This document shows, piece by piece, positions 45,898 through 54,789 of a stretch of DNA of 64,000 nucleotides (its first letter is position 1; each line of letters starts with the position of its first letter). A model generated the notes under the pieces. That model was not told the origin of the DNA. It did not search any database and saw only the letters and a list, made by a program, of their open reading frames with translations. Source of the DNA: Pseudomaricurvus alcaniphilus (lineage in GTDB: Bacteria; Pseudomonadota; Gammaproteobacteria; Pseudomonadales; Cellvibrionaceae); NCBI RefSeq assembly GCF_011440395.1, contig NZ_JAAOIX010000013.1:87492-151491 (forward strand), in the 5' to 3' direction. A program made the translations under genes and the position numbers.

Positions 45898-46398
45898 CTA
45901 ACGGCGAAAATCCTCACCAAAGGTGGTTTTGTAGAGGGAAAACTTCATCCCCACGTCACCGTAGTAGACGGTATTATTCGCCGCTACCACAATCCGCAGG
46001 CGGTCCGTATCCGGGGCCAGCGACGGTAACTCCAGCGCCCAATTCAAGCCGTGCTGGTCGACGCGCTGCATATCCTGCACCGGCTTTTCCGCAGCACCTT
46101 CGGCAACCAGAGCCACACGAGCACCTTGCAGGGGGAAGATGGAGCGCATGACCAACTGGGCTCCGCCCGCTTCACGCCACTCGGTGGAGAGCTTCAGTTC
46201 AAAATCACCATTTTTCAGCCCACAGACACCGCTGTTGTAGCGACAATTGGGCTTTTCCACCAGTTCGTAGCGACCGCCGGCGACCGCCGCGTGCGGCACT
46301 TCACTGACCATGGCATCCACCGCAAAATAGCCGAGCACTGCGAGTATGGGAGTCACAATCAATGCCACCACCACGTGCTTGTTCGTTAAAATACTCAT
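45898..46398 (-). CDS. Membrane-anchored protein of unknown function
   Basis: A 166-residue protein with an N-terminal membrane segment (VVVALIVTPILAVLGYFAV) and a periplasmic beta-rich domain. The latter has two Cys in NCRYNSGVCGLKNG that could form a disulfide, and ends in DVGMKFSLYKTTFGEDFRR. I do not recognise the domain. AGGTGG precedes the ATG. It lies between actP and the DUF294 gene on their strand, but a strong hairpin separates it from actP, so it probably has its own promoter. Confidence 0.75.
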   Translation of the reverse strand: MSILTNKHVVVALIVTPILAVLGYFAVDAMVSEVPHAAVAGGRYELVEKPNCRYNSGVCGLKNGDFELKLSTEWREAGGAQLVMRSIFPLQGARVALVAEGAAEKPVQDMQRVDQHGLNWALELPSLAPDTDRLRIVVAANNTVYYGDVGMKFSLYKTTFGEDFRR

Positions 46399-46441
46399 CG
46401 TACCACCTGACTTCTTATTTTAATTTATTGCGTAAAACGAT

Positions 46442-46488
46442 AAGGCCCCAACGTAGTGTCCTGGGTCAGGACACTAGCCGGGGCCTTT
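46442..46488 (-). terminator. Terminator after actP
   Basis: Long stem: AAGGCCCC pairs with GGGGCCTT, and inside it AGTGTCCT pairs with AGGACACT. It lies 29 bases after the actP stop and before the gene at 45898-46398. There is only a weak T-run. Confidence 0.75.
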
Positions 46489-46516
46489 CGTAATTGCCGG
46501 AACTAACCGCCCGGGC

Positions 46517-48247
46517 CTAGTGGTCCTGCGCGGCAGCGACACCGCTTGGAACTCGAATGTGCTCTACCAACTCCTGCACTTCGATTGGCGGAGCCTGGGT
46601 TACCCGGGATACGGTATATGCCACAGCGAAATTAATCGCCGCACCTACCGCGCCAAAGGCATTAGGCTCAACCCCCAGGAACCAGTTTTCCGGCATGCCA
46701 CCGAGGAACTCGGTACCCGGCACAAACATAATACCCTTGTGCTGGAACACGTACAGCAGAGTAACGGTAATACCTGCAATCATACCGGCGACCGCACCTT
46801 CCTTGTTGATGCCCTTGCTAAAGATACCCATCATCAAGGCCGGGAAGATCGAGGATGCTGCCAGGCCAAACGCCAGGGCAACCGTACCGGCGGCAAAATC
46901 CGGCGGATTGTAACCGAGGTAACCCGCGCCACAGATGGCAACCGCCATGGCGATGCGCGAGGCCAGTAACTCCGTCTTCTCATTGATATCCGGCGCAATC
47001 ACACCTTTTAACAAGTCGTGGGAGATGGCCGAAGAGATCGCCAGCAACAAGCCCGCCGCAGTCGACAGTGCCGCTGCCAGACCACCGGCAGCCACCAGGG
47101 CAATCACCCAGTGGGGCAATTTGGCGATTTCCGGGTTTGCCAACACCATGATGTCTTGGTCAACCGTTACCATTTCGCTGGTTGCCTTGTTGGCAGAGTA
47201 CTGGATACGACCGTCGCCGTTCTTGTCCTCGAACTCCAGCAAGCCGGTTTTTTCCCAGTTCTTGAACCACTGCGGACGCTCTTCATACACCAGGTTTTCA
47301 CCGCCCATCGGCTTGATGGTCTCGTGCAGGTTAAGACGCGCCATACCGGCAACCGCAGGAGCAGTGGTGTAAAGAATGGCGATAAAGACCAGCGCCCAAC
47401 CGGCAGAGCTGCGTGCATCCTTGACCGTGGGAACGGTAAAGAAACGAATGATCACGTGCGGCAGACCGGCGGTACCAATCATCAGCGACAGGGTGTACAT
47501 AAACATGTTGAAGGTATTGCCGCGCACACTGGTGGTGTACTCAGCAAACCCCAGCTCTGTCACCACCTGGTCGAGTCGATCGAGCAAGTACACATCACTG
47601 CCCGACATGGTACTGCCGAGGCCGAGCTGTGGCAGCGGGTTACCGGTCAGGTTCATGGAGATGAATATCGCCGGGATGGTGTAGGCAAAAATCAACACCA
47701 CGTACTGGGCAATTTGGGTATAGGTAATTCCCTTCATGCCACCGAGCACGGCGTACATAAAGACAATCACCATACCGATCAGCAGGCCCACCTCGTACTT
47801 CACTTCCAGGAAGCGCGAGAACGCCACCCCAACCCCTTTCATCTGGCCGATAACATAGGTCGTCGAACAGATAATCAGGCACACCACCGCAACCACGCGC
47901 GCAACCTTGGAGTAGTAGCGGTCGCCGATAAACTCGGGCACGGTGAACTTGCCGTACTTGCGCAAATAAGGCGCAAGCAGCATGGCCAGGATCACATAAC
48001 CACCAGTCCAGCCCATCAGGAATACGGAACCACCGTAGCCCATAAAGGCAATCAGGCCTGCCATGGAAATGAACGAGGCCGCCGACATCCAGTCAGCTGC
48101 CGTCGCCATACCATTGGCCACCGGGTGAACGCCGCCACCGGCGACATAGAACTCTTTGGTAGAACCGGCTCGAGCCCAGAAGGCGATGCCGAGATAGAGG
48201 GCAAAAGTCATACCTACAACAATGTAGGTTAGTGTTTTTAAGTCCAT
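46517..48247 (-). CDS. actP: Cation/acetate symporter ActP-type (sodium:solute symporter family)
   Basis: A 576-residue SSSF transporter with about 13 membrane segments. It contains FYVAGGGVHPVANGMATAADWMSAASFI, a segment typical of ActP, GGMKGITYTQ, and an inserted soluble loop with an EF-hand-like stretch DKNGDGRIQY. The family takes up acetate and other short carboxylates with Na+. It follows the DUF4212 small subunit after 14 bases. GGGAGC lies before the ATG. It is probably controlled by CrbS/CrbR encoded 2-6 kb away. Confidence 0.93.
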   Translation of the reverse strand: MDLKTLTYIVVGMTFALYLGIAFWARAGSTKEFYVAGGGVHPVANGMATAADWMSAASFISMAGLIAFMGYGGSVFLMGWTGGYVILAMLLAPYLRKYGKFTVPEFIGDRYYSKVARVVAVVCLIICSTTYVIGQMKGVGVAFSRFLEVKYEVGLLIGMVIVFMYAVLGGMKGITYTQIAQYVVLIFAYTIPAIFISMNLTGNPLPQLGLGSTMSGSDVYLLDRLDQVVTELGFAEYTTSVRGNTFNMFMYTLSLMIGTAGLPHVIIRFFTVPTVKDARSSAGWALVFIAILYTTAPAVAGMARLNLHETIKPMGGENLVYEERPQWFKNWEKTGLLEFEDKNGDGRIQYSANKATSEMVTVDQDIMVLANPEIAKLPHWVIALVAAGGLAAALSTAAGLLLAISSAISHDLLKGVIAPDINEKTELLASRIAMAVAICGAGYLGYNPPDFAAGTVALAFGLAASSIFPALMMGIFSKGINKEGAVAGMIAGITVTLLYVFQHKGIMFVPGTEFLGGMPENWFLGVEPNAFGAVGAAINFAVAYTVSRVTQAPPIEVQELVEHIRVPSGVAAAQDH

Positions 48248-48261
48248 GATTGTGCTCCCGG

Positions 48262-48528
48262 TTATTCGCCTTCGACGCCGTATTTACGGTCGAGTTGACC
48301 CATTTTCCTGGCGTAGTAGAAAGTCAGAATCACGAATACGTAAATCGACCCCTGCTGTGCGAACCAGAATCCCAGTTTATAACCACCTATTTGGATGTTG
48401 TTGAGCACATCGACCAGCAGAATTCCGCAGCCGAATGACACCACAAACCAGATCACCATCAGCTTGACCATCAAGCTGACATTCTCTTTCCAATAGGCTT
48501 TTGCATCATCTTCAGATTGAAAGGCCAT
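48262..48528 (-). CDS. DUF4212 symporter small subunit
   Basis: An 88-residue membrane protein with two membrane segments (VKLMVIWFVVSFGCGILLV, FWFAQQGSIYVFVILTFYYA) and the family start DAKAYWKENVSLM. It is the typical small partner of acetate or solute symporters and is always found next to them. AGGAGG lies six bases before the ATG. Its stop is 14 bases before actP. Confidence 0.94.
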   Translation of the reverse strand: MAFQSEDDAKAYWKENVSLMVKLMVIWFVVSFGCGILLVDVLNNIQIGGYKLGFWFAQQGSIYVFVILTFYYARKMGQLDRKYGVEGE

Positions 48529-48599
48529 GATTTTCCTCCTGTCAGAAAATCGTTGTTATTAGAGTTGTACGTTGCCTTTGTACCGTTTCTGCGACTGAG

Positions 48600-48622
48600 T
48601 CACCATTGGACAATGGTCTATA
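48600..48622. promoter_or_regulatory. Candidate operator A upstream of DUF4212-actP
   Basis: On the minus strand the site reads TATAGACC, ATTGTCC, AATGGTGA. The outer halves are identical to site B at 50065-50080, with 7 extra bases in between that create the palindrome ACCATTG-N2-CAATGGT. It lies 72-94 bases before the DUF4212 start. A common regulator, possibly CrbR, is inferred. Confidence 0.5.
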
Positions 48623-48662
48623 CGCCAGTGGCAAACGGCCAAATGCCGCGCAATTGGTACAG

Positions 48663-49991
48663 TTAAAATGCCCACTTACCCATGATTTGCAGGCGCTTCA
48701 GGTCGCCATCCACACCGCTTTCCAGCTCCCGATCGGCGACAAAATACTCCGCCCCGAAGGACAGGCTCTTGGTCGGCGAATAAATCAGGTTGATGTTGGT
48801 GTTGGAGACAGTCTCATTGACGCCCTGACCGGCGGCAATCGGGTTATCCGCCGTGGAGGCGGCGTAACTGATGGTGCTGCGCAGCTTCTCATTCCAGTGA
48901 TGGCGATAGGCAATAAAACCACCGGTCACGTCGCCCAGGGCGATATCACCGTCGGCGGTAATGGCGCCGTCGCGGAAGGCGTTGAGGGCGATATAGCGGC
49001 CGAGATTGCCGTGGCTGAGCATAAACTTCAGGTCATCGCCATTGTCGAACGCGTATGTGCCGGCAACGCTGAGCGCCAGGCCAGTCTCGTCATCTTCCAG
49101 GCTACCCTCGGCGTAACTGAGTTCACGCATCACCCCGGCCACACTGTAACTCAGGTTACCGGCCTTGCCGTCGTAGCGGGCGATCAAATCGGGAACCGCG
49201 CTGTCATCGTAATCGTTGTCAGTGGCGTAGATCGGCTGGCCATTGCTCATACCGACGATGCCGCCACCGGCGTAGAGTGAAGTCGACGGGTTTTCAGCCG
49301 CCAGCATCAGTGATCCGCCGTTACCCAGACCCTTGGTCCAGCGCACCTGGGCCTGGCGGATAAACAGGGTGCCCGAAGTGGGACCGATAAAATCAACAGT
49401 TTCCGGCAGCGCGCCAACGTTAAAGAACGTACTCCAGGTCTGCCCGGCCAGCAGTGACGCGTCCGCGGCGTAGCTCCATTTCAGAAATGCGTGACGCAGT
49501 CCACTGGGAGCCTGGTTGGTCAGGCGCTCATCGGTGCCGCCAGAGTTAAAGTCCACTTCCACATAACTCATGACATCGCCGGCACTGGTGGCGGTGTTGG
49601 TTTTAAACCACATGCGGCTGTGCTTGACGTGGGAGTCCATCACTGTGTCATAACTGCCCCTGCCATCACCGGTTGGAATCACCGAGGGAACCAGAAAGTC
49701 GTCCCCCACCGTGGCAGCAGAACGGGTGCCATCGGAGTAGTCGTTCCACATGACGTCGGCTTTGATGTAGCCGCCAAACTGGAAGCGGGTGCCTTTTTTC
49801 AGCTCCACTCCTTTGGCCTGCTGCACCTCTTCCTTTTTCTGCAACTCGGATTTCAGTGTCGCCAGTTCGCGCTCCAGCATTTCCACCCGTTGTTGCATAT
49901 TGGCAGCCGCCGCCACAGGGACCGCTGTCGCGGCCAGTAAACCGGTAGCAACGGCGCGGGCCAACAGGGATTTCTTGCGTTTATTGTTCAT
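48663..49991 (-). CDS. DcaP-like outer-membrane porin
   Basis: A 442-residue porin. A signal peptide ending AAAAN is followed by a coiled coil (about residues 32-60, MQQRVEMLERELATLKSELQKKEE) and then a 16-strand-type barrel from RFQFGGYIKADVMWND to the terminal MGKWAF, with Phe at the end. This order (coiled coil, FxGYIKxDxxw, barrel) is that of DcaP-type trimeric porins, which admit dicarboxylates and other anions. It is placed between the actP unit and the CrbR gene, and shares a motif upstream with the actP unit, so it is probably the outer-membrane route for acetate or related acids. Confidence 0.9.
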   Translation of the reverse strand: MNNKRKKSLLARAVATGLLAATAVPVAAAANMQQRVEMLERELATLKSELQKKEEVQQAKGVELKKGTRFQFGGYIKADVMWNDYSDGTRSAATVGDDFLVPSVIPTGDGRGSYDTVMDSHVKHSRMWFKTNTATSAGDVMSYVEVDFNSGGTDERLTNQAPSGLRHAFLKWSYAADASLLAGQTWSTFFNVGALPETVDFIGPTSGTLFIRQAQVRWTKGLGNGGSLMLAAENPSTSLYAGGGIVGMSNGQPIYATDNDYDDSAVPDLIARYDGKAGNLSYSVAGVMRELSYAEGSLEDDETGLALSVAGTYAFDNGDDLKFMLSHGNLGRYIALNAFRDGAITADGDIALGDVTGGFIAYRHHWNEKLRSTISYAASTADNPIAAGQGVNETVSNTNINLIYSPTKSLSFGAEYFVADRELESGVDGDLKRLQIMGKWAF

Positions 49992-50064
49992 GTAACCCTC
50001 TCCATCTTGTTATTCGATTGCTTTGCAAGATGGAGTATCGACCCACCCGGGGCCACTGCGGTAT

Positions 50065-50080
50065 TCACCATTGGTCTATA
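50065..50080. promoter_or_regulatory. Candidate operator B upstream of the DcaP-like porin and crbR
   Basis: On the minus strand: TATAGACCAATGGTGA, the same two halves as site A but joined directly. It lies 74-89 bases before the porin start and 145 bases before crbR, so it could serve one or both divergent genes. Confidence 0.5.
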
Positions 50081-50224
50081 TACAGACTAAAGTCGAAGGC
50101 GCGGCAGCGCCTCCTGCCCAAATGAAGCCCCCGAATAAATGGCCGTCTGATGTTGCTGATGATTGGCGAATTGCCGTCAACGGCGTTAGAATGCCGAAGA
50201 CATAAAAATAACCGGACATATTGC

Positions 50225-50914
50225 ATGGCCAACAACCCCTGCATCATCATTGCCGACGATCACCCGCTGTTTCGTTCGGCCCTGTGCGGCACCCTGCAAC
50301 GGGAATTAAACGAGCCCCAACTGATTGAGGCGGCGGATTTCAACAGCTTGCAGACTGCCGTCGAGGCTCACAAAACCGCCAACCTGATCCTGCTGGACCT
50401 GCATATGCCGGGTGCTGAGGGCTTTAGCGCGCTGGTGTTTCTCACCGCGCACTACGCCCATATCCCGGTGATGGTGGTCTCCGCCATGGAGGAGCCCGAC
50501 ATTATCCGCCGGGCCATGGATCACGGCGCCTGTGGCTTCCTGCCCAAAAGCGCTTCCATTGAGGATATGACGGCGGCGCTGACTGCCGCCCTGGCGGGCA
50601 ACCTTTGGCTACCGGCAGGCATTGATGACACACCCGCGGCGAACGAAGCCGAGCTCAATATTGCCGAATCGCTGGCGCGCCTCACCCCGCAGCAGTTTCG
50701 CGTCGCCGCCATGGTCAACCAGGGCTTGCTGAACAAGCAAATTGCCTACGAATTAAATGTCACCGAGGCGACCATCAAGGCTCATATGACCGAGATCTTT
50801 CGCAAACTGGGGGTCCACTCCCGCACCCAGGCGGTACTGGCGATGGCCCAATTGGCGATCAACCCCAACTCGACCCTGGAAGCCTTCCGCAGCCAGGCCT
50901 TGCCCCTCCAATAA
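50225..50914 (+). CDS. crbR: Response regulator CrbR (LuxR-type)
   Basis: A 229-residue response regulator. The receiver domain (about 1-120) has the acidic pair IIADDHPLFR, the phosphorylated Asp58 in LILLDLHMPG, and the conserved Lys in FLPKSAS. The LuxR-type DNA-binding domain (about 152-212) has LTPQQFRVAAMVNQGLLNKQIAYELNVTEATIKAHM. In Pseudomonas and Vibrio, CrbR (ErdR/AgmR-like) activates acetate uptake and acs genes. Paired with the kinase gene downstream, which runs convergently, 139 bases away. The ATG at 50225 has only a weak ribosome site. Confidence 0.88.
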   Translation: MANNPCIIIADDHPLFRSALCGTLQRELNEPQLIEAADFNSLQTAVEAHKTANLILLDLHMPGAEGFSALVFLTAHYAHIPVMVVSAMEEPDIIRRAMDHGACGFLPKSASIEDMTAALTAALAGNLWLPAGIDDTPAANEAELNIAESLARLTPQQFRVAAMVNQGLLNKQIAYELNVTEATIKAHMTEIFRKLGVHSRTQAVLAMAQLAINPNSTLEAFRSQALPLQ

Positions 50915-51053
50915 ATAGCCCCTTCTATAAATTGCCACTCCAGTAATTTACCACTCCAGCAAACTCGGACAACGCCTGTCCCCTCCCGGTACCACAATCC
51001 GGGCCGGGACCTCGTTGACACCAGACCTCACCAGAACCAGGCCTCGCTCAATA

Positions 51054-54000
51054 CTATCGCTCACCTGCACTGGCGCGCCGGCGCCGCAGGGCACGGCGTA
51101 TCACCGTTTTTAAAGCCGCCGGGTGGGCCGGTTTGGCGAGGAACAGGTAGCCGGCCTGCTGCACCGCCTCGCGCACCTCATCACTGTTATCGGCACTCAA
51201 CACTATGGCCGCCAGGGCCTGCTGCCAGTGATAGCTTAGCGCCTCCAGCACATCCAGCCCGGTGTCATGATCGAGGTGGTAATCGGCAAAAATCAGCTGC
51301 GGCGGGCTCGAGTCCGACCAACGACTCAAAGCCTCGCCCAACGTGGCGGCCGTGGTGACCCGGCAGCCCCACTGGGTTAACAGCGACTGCATACCCGCCC
51401 GGATAGTCTCTTCGTTATCAATACACAACACCGGGATATTGGTTAGCAAAGGGTCGGCTGCGGGTTTTGCGGTGGACTCCTGCTGGCGCTCGCCAAGGCC
51501 AACGGTAATCCGAAACACCGAGCCTTTGCCAGGCTCTGAAGCCAGGCTGATGGGGTGTTCCAGCATGGCGGCGATGCGCTGGGCAATGGACAGTCCCAGG
51601 CCGAGGCCCTGATTACCCACCGCTGCCGGCAGGCGCTGGAACTCCTCGAAAATACGCTCCTGGTCCTCTCCGGCGATACCGCTGCCCGTATCCCAAACCT
51701 CTATGGTCAGGCACTCGGCGTGGCGGCGGCAACCGAGCAACACCTTGCCGGTACGGGTATAGCGCAGGGCGTTGGAAATAAAATTTTGCAGTACCCGGCG
51801 CAGCAGGTGAGGGTCGCTGTAGACCCATACCGAACAGCGGCGCCAGCGAAAATCCAGCCCCTGCTTGCTCGCCAGCGCCCCGGCTTCCGCCGCCAATGGC
51901 GCCAGTAAGCTGTCGATGGAAAAGTGTTCCCGCTTGGGCCGCTCCTTGCCCGAGCCGAGGCGCGAGATCTCCCGCAGGGAACTGATCAATTGCTCCATCT
52001 GCGCCAGGGCGTCGTCCAGGTAGGTGACGTCCGATTGCAGGGCGCTACCCTCGCGCCCCTGCAGCTTTTCATTGAGGGAGGCGACAAACAGGCGCGCCGC
52101 ATTGACCGGCTGCAGCAAATCGTGACTGGCCGCGGCGAGGAAACGACTCTTGCTGGCGTGCACCTCCTTCAGCTCCTGCTCCACCCGGGCGCGCAGGTCA
52201 TTCTCCCGCTGCAACAGGCTATTGGCCTCCCGCAATTCGGCAGTGCGGCTATTGACCCGGTCCTCCAGGGTAGCCTTGGACTGCTCCAGCTGTTGCATGA
52301 TTTCATGGTAGTCCGAGACATCGGTGTAGGTGGTGACATAGCCGCCATTGGCCAGCGGGGTGCCGCGGATTTCGATGACCTCGCCGCTGGGCAGGACCCG
52401 CTCCAGTCGGTGGTAGGTGCGGGCGCGCAATTGATCCAGGCGTCGCTGCACACTGACACTGGCATCCGCCACATCCCCGAAATACCCGCGCAGGGCGTTG
52501 TAGTGATAGATTTTTTCGATATCGCAGCCCACGTACAACAACCGGGTTGGAAAATCGAACAACTTTTGGAATTTCTCGTTCCAGGCCACCAGGCGTAAAT
52601 CCTTGTCCACCACACTGATGCCCTGGGGAATGGTTTCAATGGTGGTTTGCAGCAGGTTTTGACTGAACTGGATCTGTCGCGAACTGCCCCCCACCAGGGA
52701 GACAAAATCCTGCAGCTGCAGCGGCTGCTGGCTCATCAATAACTGCATGGCACGATGGGCGGACACCGCCCCGATAATCGCCGCCAGGTCGCTTTCAATG
52801 GCCGCAACGGCAAATTTTGGGGCCTGGTCGTGGGGTAACAGACGGTGCCCCACTCGCTTTTCAAAGTCACCCCAGAGCTCCCGGGTGCGATCCATGCCCA
52901 CCAGCGGGTCCATCAGCGCTTGCAGCTGCTGCACCTCAATACCAGAGGGTTCCATGTCGAGGTGTTTACCCCGCGCGCGCCAGCGCAAACGGGTAAAGGC
53001 ATCGGCCTGGCGCTCATCCAGCAGGCTCAGGGTCATCTTACGCGACAGCAGCAGGAACACCAAACTGTTGACCAGCAAACTCCAGAAAACGCCGTGGCTG
53101 AGCTGGTCGAGCCAGCCCATACCGAACAGGTTGGCGGGTGCCAGCCACTCGATCCCAAACAGCCCCGCCAGGCGCGGGTCATCGGCCGGTAATACCGTGG
53201 GCAGCAACAGACAATAGAACCACAGCAGCATCCCCGCCAGCAGGCCCGCCAGCACTCCGCGGGAGTGACCGCGCGGCCAGTACAGACCGGCCACCACCGC
53301 CGGCACCAGCTGCGCCGTGGCGGCAAACGAGATCAGGCCCATGGAGGCCAACCCGTCGGCGGTGCTCATCAGCCGCTCCAGCGCCCAACCCAGCAATAAC
53401 ACGACGACAATGGAGACACGGCGAATTAAGCGCAACGGACCGCTCAAGTCGGTGGCCCGTTCACCCCGGCGGGAACTGGTGCGCAGCCAGGCCGGCACAA
53501 TCAATTCATTGGAAATCATGATCGACAGGGCCACCGTCGCCACCACCACCATCCCGGTGGCCGCCGACAGTGCGCCGATAAACGTCAGCGCCATAATCGG
53601 CTCGCTGCCGGCCCAACGCGGCAGGGTCAACACGTAACTGTCGGGGTCCAGGTCAAAACCGGCAAATAAGACCGTACCCGCCTGAGCCAGCGGCAAAACC
53701 AGCAGCGCAAACAGGGCCAAATAGATCGGCAGCAGAACCCGGGTATAGCGCAGGTCGCTGCGCTTGTGGTATTCCACCACCAGCACATGAAACTGGCGCG
53801 GCAGGCAGACAATGGCGATGGCACTGAGCAGCAACTCGGTAAAAAAGAGCGGGCTGGTGAATTGCTGCAGGGAGTAATTGGGCTGCGTTGTGACCTGGGC
53901 AAAATCGGCGTGCCCCAGCAACGACACCGCCAGCAGCGCCACCGCCACAAACGCCACCAGCTTGACCACGCTCTCTACCGCCACCGCGGTAATCATGCCG

Positions 54001-54560
54001 CGGTGGCGATCGGGCCCGTCGATAACCCGGGTGCCAAACAGGATGGCAAACCAGGCCATGGCCAGCGCCGCGATCAAACTCGATATGGCATCGAAGCGAA
54101 CTGAGCCGGTGTCCACCCAGTTGATGGTCGACCAGGCGATATCCACCGCCCGCAGCTGCAGGGCAATATAAGGCAGGGTACCCACCACGAGCACCAGGGT
54201 GACCACTGCCGCCAGGCGCTGGCTCTTGCCATAGCGGGAGCCAATAAAGTCGGCAATGGACGTCACTTTGTTGCGCGAACTGACGATCAACAAGCGGCGC
54301 AGGAAGGGCCAGCCAAACAACACCAGCAAAATCGGCCCCAGGTAAATGGGCAGGTAATACCAGCCATTTTCCACCGCTTGCCCAACCGCGCCGAGAAAGG
54401 TCCAGGAGCTGCAATAGACGCCTATAGACAGGGCGTACACCAGCGGCCGCCACCAGTGAATCTGGCGCAGGTAGTAACCGTAGCGTTCCGATAACCAGGC
54501 CACCGCAAACAGCAGGGCGCCGTAGGCGCATACCAGGAATAAAAGTAATTGGCTATCCAA
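51054..54560 (-). CDS. crbS: Hybrid sensor kinase CrbS (SSSF transporter-like sensor)
   Basis: A 1168-residue hybrid kinase. Residues about 1-490 are a sodium:solute symporter-like membrane domain (13 segments) that senses or transports a solute. Then come a linker, a PAS domain (about 630-745, TIETIPQGISVVDKDLRLVAWN), a coiled coil, the histidine kinase core with His813 in AAASHDLLQPVNAARLF, the ATPase domain (NFISNALRYT, DTGSGI, NQGLGLGLSIAQ) and a C-terminal receiver with Asp1093 in LIFADYHLD. The layout is that of CrbS. The start is TTG at 54560 with AAGGCG seven bases before it. Convergent with crbR, its cognate regulator by context. Confidence 0.93.
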   Translation of the reverse strand: MDSQLLLFLVCAYGALLFAVAWLSERYGYYLRQIHWWRPLVYALSIGVYCSSWTFLGAVGQAVENGWYYLPIYLGPILLVLFGWPFLRRLLIVSSRNKVTSIADFIGSRYGKSQRLAAVVTLVLVVGTLPYIALQLRAVDIAWSTINWVDTGSVRFDAISSLIAALAMAWFAILFGTRVIDGPDRHRGMITAVAVESVVKLVAFVAVALLAVSLLGHADFAQVTTQPNYSLQQFTSPLFFTELLLSAIAIVCLPRQFHVLVVEYHKRSDLRYTRVLLPIYLALFALLVLPLAQAGTVLFAGFDLDPDSYVLTLPRWAGSEPIMALTFIGALSAATGMVVVATVALSIMISNELIVPAWLRTSSRRGERATDLSGPLRLIRRVSIVVVLLLGWALERLMSTADGLASMGLISFAATAQLVPAVVAGLYWPRGHSRGVLAGLLAGMLLWFYCLLLPTVLPADDPRLAGLFGIEWLAPANLFGMGWLDQLSHGVFWSLLVNSLVFLLLSRKMTLSLLDERQADAFTRLRWRARGKHLDMEPSGIEVQQLQALMDPLVGMDRTRELWGDFEKRVGHRLLPHDQAPKFAVAAIESDLAAIIGAVSAHRAMQLLMSQQPLQLQDFVSLVGGSSRQIQFSQNLLQTTIETIPQGISVVDKDLRLVAWNEKFQKLFDFPTRLLYVGCDIEKIYHYNALRGYFGDVADASVSVQRRLDQLRARTYHRLERVLPSGEVIEIRGTPLANGGYVTTYTDVSDYHEIMQQLEQSKATLEDRVNSRTAELREANSLLQRENDLRARVEQELKEVHASKSRFLAAASHDLLQPVNAARLFVASLNEKLQGREGSALQSDVTYLDDALAQMEQLISSLREISRLGSGKERPKREHFSIDSLLAPLAAEAGALASKQGLDFRWRRCSVWVYSDPHLLRRVLQNFISNALRYTRTGKVLLGCRRHAECLTIEVWDTGSGIAGEDQERIFEEFQRLPAAVGNQGLGLGLSIAQRIAAMLEHPISLASEPGKGSVFRITVGLGERQQESTAKPAADPLLTNIPVLCIDNEETIRAGMQSLLTQWGCRVTTAATLGEALSRWSDSSPPQLIFADYHLDHDTGLDVLEALSYHWQQALAAIVLSADNSDEVREAVQQAGYLFLAKPAHPAALKTVIRRALRRRRASAGER

Positions 54561-54743
54561 TCAATCGCGCCTTGTATTGCAGCTCTTATTTTTAACTTCT
54601 CAGGCCCCAGGTGCCGTCCGGTGCGGCAAAATATAAAAAACGCCACACCCCTTAGAGAGTGTACCCATTTTCAACCAGCAGAGATATTCAACTTAGGTCG
54701 AATTAACCGCCCCCCGGGTACAGACTCTGCAGCGGACAGACCG

Positions 54744-54749
54744 TATAAT
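54744..54749 (+). promoter_or_regulatory. Perfect -10 element TATAAT upstream of the DsbA-like gene
   Basis: TATAAT 40 bases before the start of the gene at 54790. No matching -35 is obvious at 16-18 bases upstream, so the promoter may depend on an activator. Confidence 0.4.
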
Positions 54750-54789
54750 AAAATCCATAACTAACCTGCCGCTGAGCGAGTAAAGCTCT

